From contig JAQGDG010000264.1 in the NCBI GenBank assembly GCA_029844215.1, positions 1-64,000 of the forward strand: a stretch of 64,000 nt of DNA, given 5' to 3'. The notes beneath the pieces were generated by a model. The model searched no databases. It had not been told where the DNA came from and was given only the letters and a program-made list of their open reading frames with translations. Position numbers and translations under genes: made by a program. Origin of the DNA: Przewalskia tangutica. Lineage: Eukaryota; Streptophyta; Magnoliopsida; Solanales; Solanaceae. Of the stretch, positions 60,021 through 64,000 are shown one piece after another. The first letter of the stretch is position 1. Each line of letters opens with the position of its first letter.

Positions 60021-61300
60021 GTTGATGGAGAGTCTATCGACGCAGCCGAAGAGAGGCATGGTTCGCGATTTACATCGGCTAATGAGCCTCGGTCCGATTG
60101 ATTGATTACGATAGCGGTGGTCCGAGTTCGAGAGGTTTCCAGTCTTCCATCGTCGGCGAGGTGAAGAGGCAACGCTTGAGGATCCGGTTTTGACGCATGC
60201 GCGATACGCCGCCGTGAGGAAATGGTCTTGAGGTAGCACTTTGATGGGGTGCTAAGGTTCGAGCGGTTGTGTGTTCCGGATATTGCGAGACCTGGCAGGC
60301 GAGTTCTGGGAAGCACACAAGCGACGTTACTCTATACATCCGGGTCGACCAAGATGTACCACGACCTCGATCACATGTGTATTGGTGGGATGGCTTGAAG
60401 AGGGACGTTGCAGTTTGTGGCTCGATGCGTGTTGTCGCAGTGAAGGTAGAGCACCGATGGCACAGTAGTTTGTTGCGAGCGATAGAGATCCCGACACGGA
60501 AGTGGGAGGTGATCAACATGGACTTTATCACAGATTACCTCGCACTCGAGGAAGCATGATTCTATCTCGTTATCGTCGATGTCGGTTGAAATCAGCCCAC
60601 TTTCTTCCGTCAGACGACTTTTTCGGTGAGATTATGCGCACTTACATCCGAGAGATTGTCGATCGCATGGATCCCTATTTCTATCATATCGCACGAAGGA
60701 GCCACGCTAACTTCTGGAGGTCCTTCCGCGGATTAGGGACGCAGTGAGCTCGAGTCTCGCATTCCATCCTCGCATGACAGCAGAGCGCACTATCCGCACT
60801 CTTGAGATATGATGCGAGCTTGTTATTGACTTCGTGGTAGCCGAGGATCATTTGCCTCTAGTTGAGTTTGCATATAATAATAGCTACCACTCCGATTCGG
60901 ATGACGCCTTATGAGGCCTTGAGAGGAAGTGCAGATCGACAGCTGGTTTGATGTAAGCGAGGTACATTTAGTGGGACGGACACTGGTTGAGGATGGATAA
61001 GGTAAGCTTATCCACGAGCGATCGACAACTGAGTCGATGTAAGTCGATGCATCATCGTCGTCGGCATCCTGAGTTCGAGGTTGATGATTGGGTTTTCTGA
61101 AGGTGTCACCCGTGAGGGGTGTGAGATTCGAGAAGAAGGGAAACTCGCTAAGGTACATTGGGCCGTATCAGTTGTCAGCAGGATAGGCAAGGTTGCCTAT
61201 GAGTTGGATCTGCCGTCGATCTTGAGGCGGTCATCCGGTTTTTCATGTTTCTATCTTGGCGAGATGTATCGGATCCATCTAGGTACACCCGATTGACGGT
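60021..61300 (+). pseudogene. pol: T6 integrase, decayed catalytic core
   Basis: The N-terminal zinc domain lies near 60310-60450 (YIRVDQDVPRPRSH, YWWDGLKRD); its Cys pair is not evident. The core starts WEVINMDFIT (first catalytic Asp codon 60521-60523). The region of the second Asp reads YHIARRSHANFW (about 60682-60717) without Asp. The Glu lies in AERTIRTLE (codon 60783-60785). Near 61135-61210 SRIGKVAYELDLP is the GPY/F-type tail. Frameshifts occur throughout. Integrase would join the cDNA to host DNA. Confidence 0.85.
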
Positions 61301-61487
61301 CCGTGTGACCGAGGGTTATCGATGAGGAGATTCCCATAGCGATAATCGATCGTCGGGTTAGGCGTCTGCGACGAGGACATGGCTTCAGTAAAGTTTTGTG
61401 GCGAGCGAGCTCGAGGAGGAGTTGACGTGGGAAGCTGAGGAGGACATGAGGCAGAAGTATCCTCACCTATTCCCCACACCTCCAGGT
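61301..61487 (+). pseudogene. pol: T6 integrase C-terminal chromodomain
   Basis: Codons from about 61313 give IDEEIPIAIIDRRVRRLR, and after a frameshift EELTWEAEEDMRQKYPHLF (about 61418-61474). This is the chromodomain that ends chromovirus integrases and would guide insertion to marked chromatin. It supports the chromovirus assignment. Confidence 0.85.
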
Positions 61488-61612
61488 AACTCACTTTCCT
61501 ACTTGTAAATTTTCATTGACATATTTGCTTAAGTGTTGTATTGTGGCCATGTGTGGCATTTGCAAACTGTTTAAGTTATGAGGAACTTTATCGTTATCTG
61601 TCTTAGGAAGGG

Positions 61613-61646
61613 ACATTCGGGACGAATGTTTCTAAGGGGGGGAGAA
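61613..61646 (+). other. T6 hairpin and polypurine tract
   Basis: ACATTCG-GGA-CGAATGT (61613-61629) precedes AAGGGGGGGAGAA (61634-61646), which abuts the 3' LTR. The same arrangement is seen in T1-T5. Confidence 0.93.
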
Positions 61647-64000
61647 TGTTATACCCCATATTTTTCGGAGTATGTATGTGAGGACGTACGTACGTTTGTA
61701 CAAACCCTATTTAGGTTAAAGAATGAACTTGTGAACTTTCGACGGAAAGGATTCCGAACCTTGTGAAGGAAATTTTACGTTTTTAATATTTTAACCGATT
61801 ACGGATTTTTCCGAGAGACGAAATATTTTGGACCATTAGGATGGCGACATGTGTCACCCTTAGTTGGCTTTGGTTGGACGAATTGGGGGGCCTAGTAGGC
61901 AAGTCAATTGGTCAAGTCTTGCAAGTTGATTTTGTGTGAGTGGGAGTAGGTGAAGTGGACGGTTTTTGTGAAGGTAGTGGAGGCCACATGGATCATTGTT
62001 GTGGTGGGCATGTGTTCCAATATTGAGGTGGACATATGTCCAATTATTGTGGGAGACACTTGGTTGGAAGACCTCATCTTTCACATGGATCCTAATCCTA
62101 ACCCTCCACTTGTTTTAATCTTGTCCCTTGAGTGTTCTATAAATACCCCCCTTGAGTGAAGACTTCTTCATCCACTCCACACTTTCTAAGTCTCAAAACC
62201 TCTCCTTGTAGTGTTCTCGTCCCAACTCCTTCCCTTCCTAGTGGCTTCACGAGACACCCCTTTGTAGAAAGTTGCCTTCTAGTAGTTACTATTCCAAAAT
62301 ACCCTAGCCCCAAATCCCTTATAGTTTTAGTAGAAGTTGGTTAGAAACTTCTAAGGGTTTCTTGGAGCTATCGGAGCGTGCAATTAGGAGCTAAACCTTG
62401 CTCATGATCGACATTTAACTTGGATAATTTTGGGCTTGTCGAGGTAAATACTCTTGTCCTTCTATTGTAATTGGAGATTACATATAAGAATAGTTAAGAG
62501 TTGAGTATACGATATAGAAGGATATTAAAGAATAGAATTGAACTGTAATCACAGTAGAAGGGTATAAAAGAAGAAGAATTGAACTGTACTTACATAGGAC
62601 TGTATTTACAGTAGACTTGAGTAGTTTGACGGGTAGGGAAATGCTGCCCAATTTTCCGTAGAATAGAGAACCCTCTGTTTAGAATATCCTACAGAGTAGT
62701 CTAGACGTTGATAGACGTATTTGACTATTATAGGTTGATACTCTGCGCGCGACATACTCGACTTGGCAGGTGGATTTCGCCGAGAAGGTATGTGATTCTT
62801 CCTATCCTCTTGAGCATGATATTTTAAAATATATATATAGTACTAGGCGACGTGTGTTAAGCGAACATGGTTTTCGACGTCTTTTGACTTGAGTCTAAAT
62901 AATAAGAACCTTGAAGTATTTCAAAAGAATTATGAATCATTTCTGAAAGAAGAGTAATACTTGATTTTTAAACAGAAAGCTTAAGAGTTATACTAGCTTT
63001 ATGGGAAGTTAGGTATAATGACTTAAGAAAGATAAAAGGAACAGTTTTACTTATTTGTTTATGAAAATCTTGTATTGATTTCTGAAAGGTGTAGTAAGAT
63101 AGTTTGATAAGTAAACATGTTATGACGCCACGTGTTAGTGTCTTGTGATGTTGTGTAGGGGTTATTATTGTTGTGCTTACGTTGTTAAACGTTAAGACCG
63201 TTATCGTTATTATATCACATACCCTGACTTGTTATACCAGGGCTTGCTACCCTTGATGCGGTCTATACTTATGCGGTCATGCAGTGACTATGCGAGTCGG
63301 GAGTTCCAGGATTGATCATTCCGGTGTATTATCCGATGCGAGGATTCATCATGCGCGTCGTGTGACTATGCGTCTATGTGACTATGCGATCGCGAGTCGA
63401 GGAGAATGCCGGTTAGCTACCCCGACGCGAATACCTCGCGGTGCATGTGTGACTACGCGGATCCGCGAAGTCAAGTCTGAATAGGCACGCATAATGATAC
63501 TATGGGCGATTGGCCTAGCTTCGATCATTAGCGGCCTAGAAAAGACCAGTTATGTTATACCTATTTTGCTTTTGGTTATCGCCGCGCACTATGCGCTACA
63601 TTAGTTGTTTCGCATATTTGTAAAATTGATTTTAAAATGGTATGATTTCATTTAAAGTACTTACGATTTCACATACTTGGTACTGTTGTCTTGACCTCTC
63701 CGGGCCGTTCATGCCGCAGTAAAGGAAAGGTAGCGGATCCTCGCTTTAGGATCTTTTCTTTAGTGTCGTGAGCTCCATCTTCTCCGAGGCTCGACTTTTA
63801 GGTATGATCTCACTGTTTGTGTAGATAGTTTTGTATATTCGGGGTATGGCGGGCCCCGCCCCGCCATAGTTGTTTACTTCCTGTAGGTCTGTAGTCCTAT
63901 TATGCGGTTGGGATGAATCGCGGTTGGGTATTTATATATATATGCCGTAAGGCAACTTTTCCTCAGATAAACTGTGTCTCATTTACATTGTTTCATGTCT
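61647..64000 (+). repeat. T6 3' LTR (cut by window end)
   Basis: Starts TGTTATACCCCATATTTTTC and is collinear with 51080-53432. U3 dyad lies near 61840-61857, TATAAATA at 62138-62145. AT-rich parts such as 62450-63120 agree with 51890-52560 almost base for base, while 63230-63480 is full of indels. Confidence 0.95.

Larger units (their letters stand above)
51080..64000 (+). mobile_element. T6: pol-bearing Tekay/Del-like chromovirus, incomplete at window end
   Basis: The 5' LTR is 51080-53504, the interior about 53505-61646 (4.8 kb once S3 is removed), and the 3' LTR from 61647 lacks about 70 bp at the window end. Domain order is gag, protease, RT, RNase H, integrase, chromodomain. The two LTRs match almost perfectly over AT-rich parts, so insertion is recent, yet every ORF is broken. 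It is inserted in the T2 5' LTR. Confidence 0.95.

Overview
The window looks like a plant nuclear genome, and it contains nothing but nested Ty3/gypsy LTR retrotransposons; I found no host gene, tRNA, rRNA or CRISPR array. The plant assignment rests on three things: primer-binding sites matching plant initiator-Met tRNA (TGGTATCAGAGC), Tekay/Del-like chromovirus proteins (two-part Gag zinc knuckle, FIDD reverse transcriptase, GPY/F-type integrase tail, chromodomain), and five-level nesting of long LTRs. Species cannot be named. All LTRs start TGTTATACCCC and end CGTGACA (TGTCACG...GGTATAACA when the element is on the minus strand). Perfect 5-bp target duplications let four insertions be bounded to the base. 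Labels used here: T0-T6 for elements, S1-S3 for solo LTRs.

Layout. T1 (minus, before base 1 to 8497) is a gag-only element inserted in T0. T0 (minus, 8498-9791) is the oldest layer, a fragment of a pol-bearing element. T2 (minus, from 9792) interrupts T0's gag; its 3' LTR is broken by solo LTR S1 (plus, 11308-14781, duplication TATGC) and by T3. T3 (minus, 16114-46205, duplication GTATA) carries T4 in its 5' LTR. T4 (plus, 23468-45044, duplication AAAGT) carries solo LTR S2 (minus, 27374-30822, duplication TTATT) and complete element T5 (minus, 32456-41228). T2 resumes at 46206 and its 5' LTR is cut at 51080 by T6 (plus, past the window end), the only element with a full gag-protease-RT-RNase H-integrase-chromodomain order. 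T6 is itself interrupted in RNase H by solo LTR S3 (plus, 56373 to about 59721).

How the parts relate. T1-T5 are non-autonomous: an internal region of 2.0-2.3 kb coding only for Gag, with LTRs of 3.1-3.6 kb. T6 has the same LTR ends, primer site and polypurine tract, shorter 2.4-kb LTRs, and a full gag-pol region, so its family is the plausible enzyme donor. The TATA box lies only 400-670 bp into each LTR, so each transcript would begin with a leader of 2 kb or more. A subfamily-specific minisatellite sits at the same place in every LTR, about 560-650 bp from the 3' end. All coding regions are broken by frameshifts and stops. Much of the difference between sister LTRs is short indels in GC-rich stretches, while AT-rich stretches are nearly identical; this may partly reflect sequencing error and should be kept in mind for every 'broken' call.
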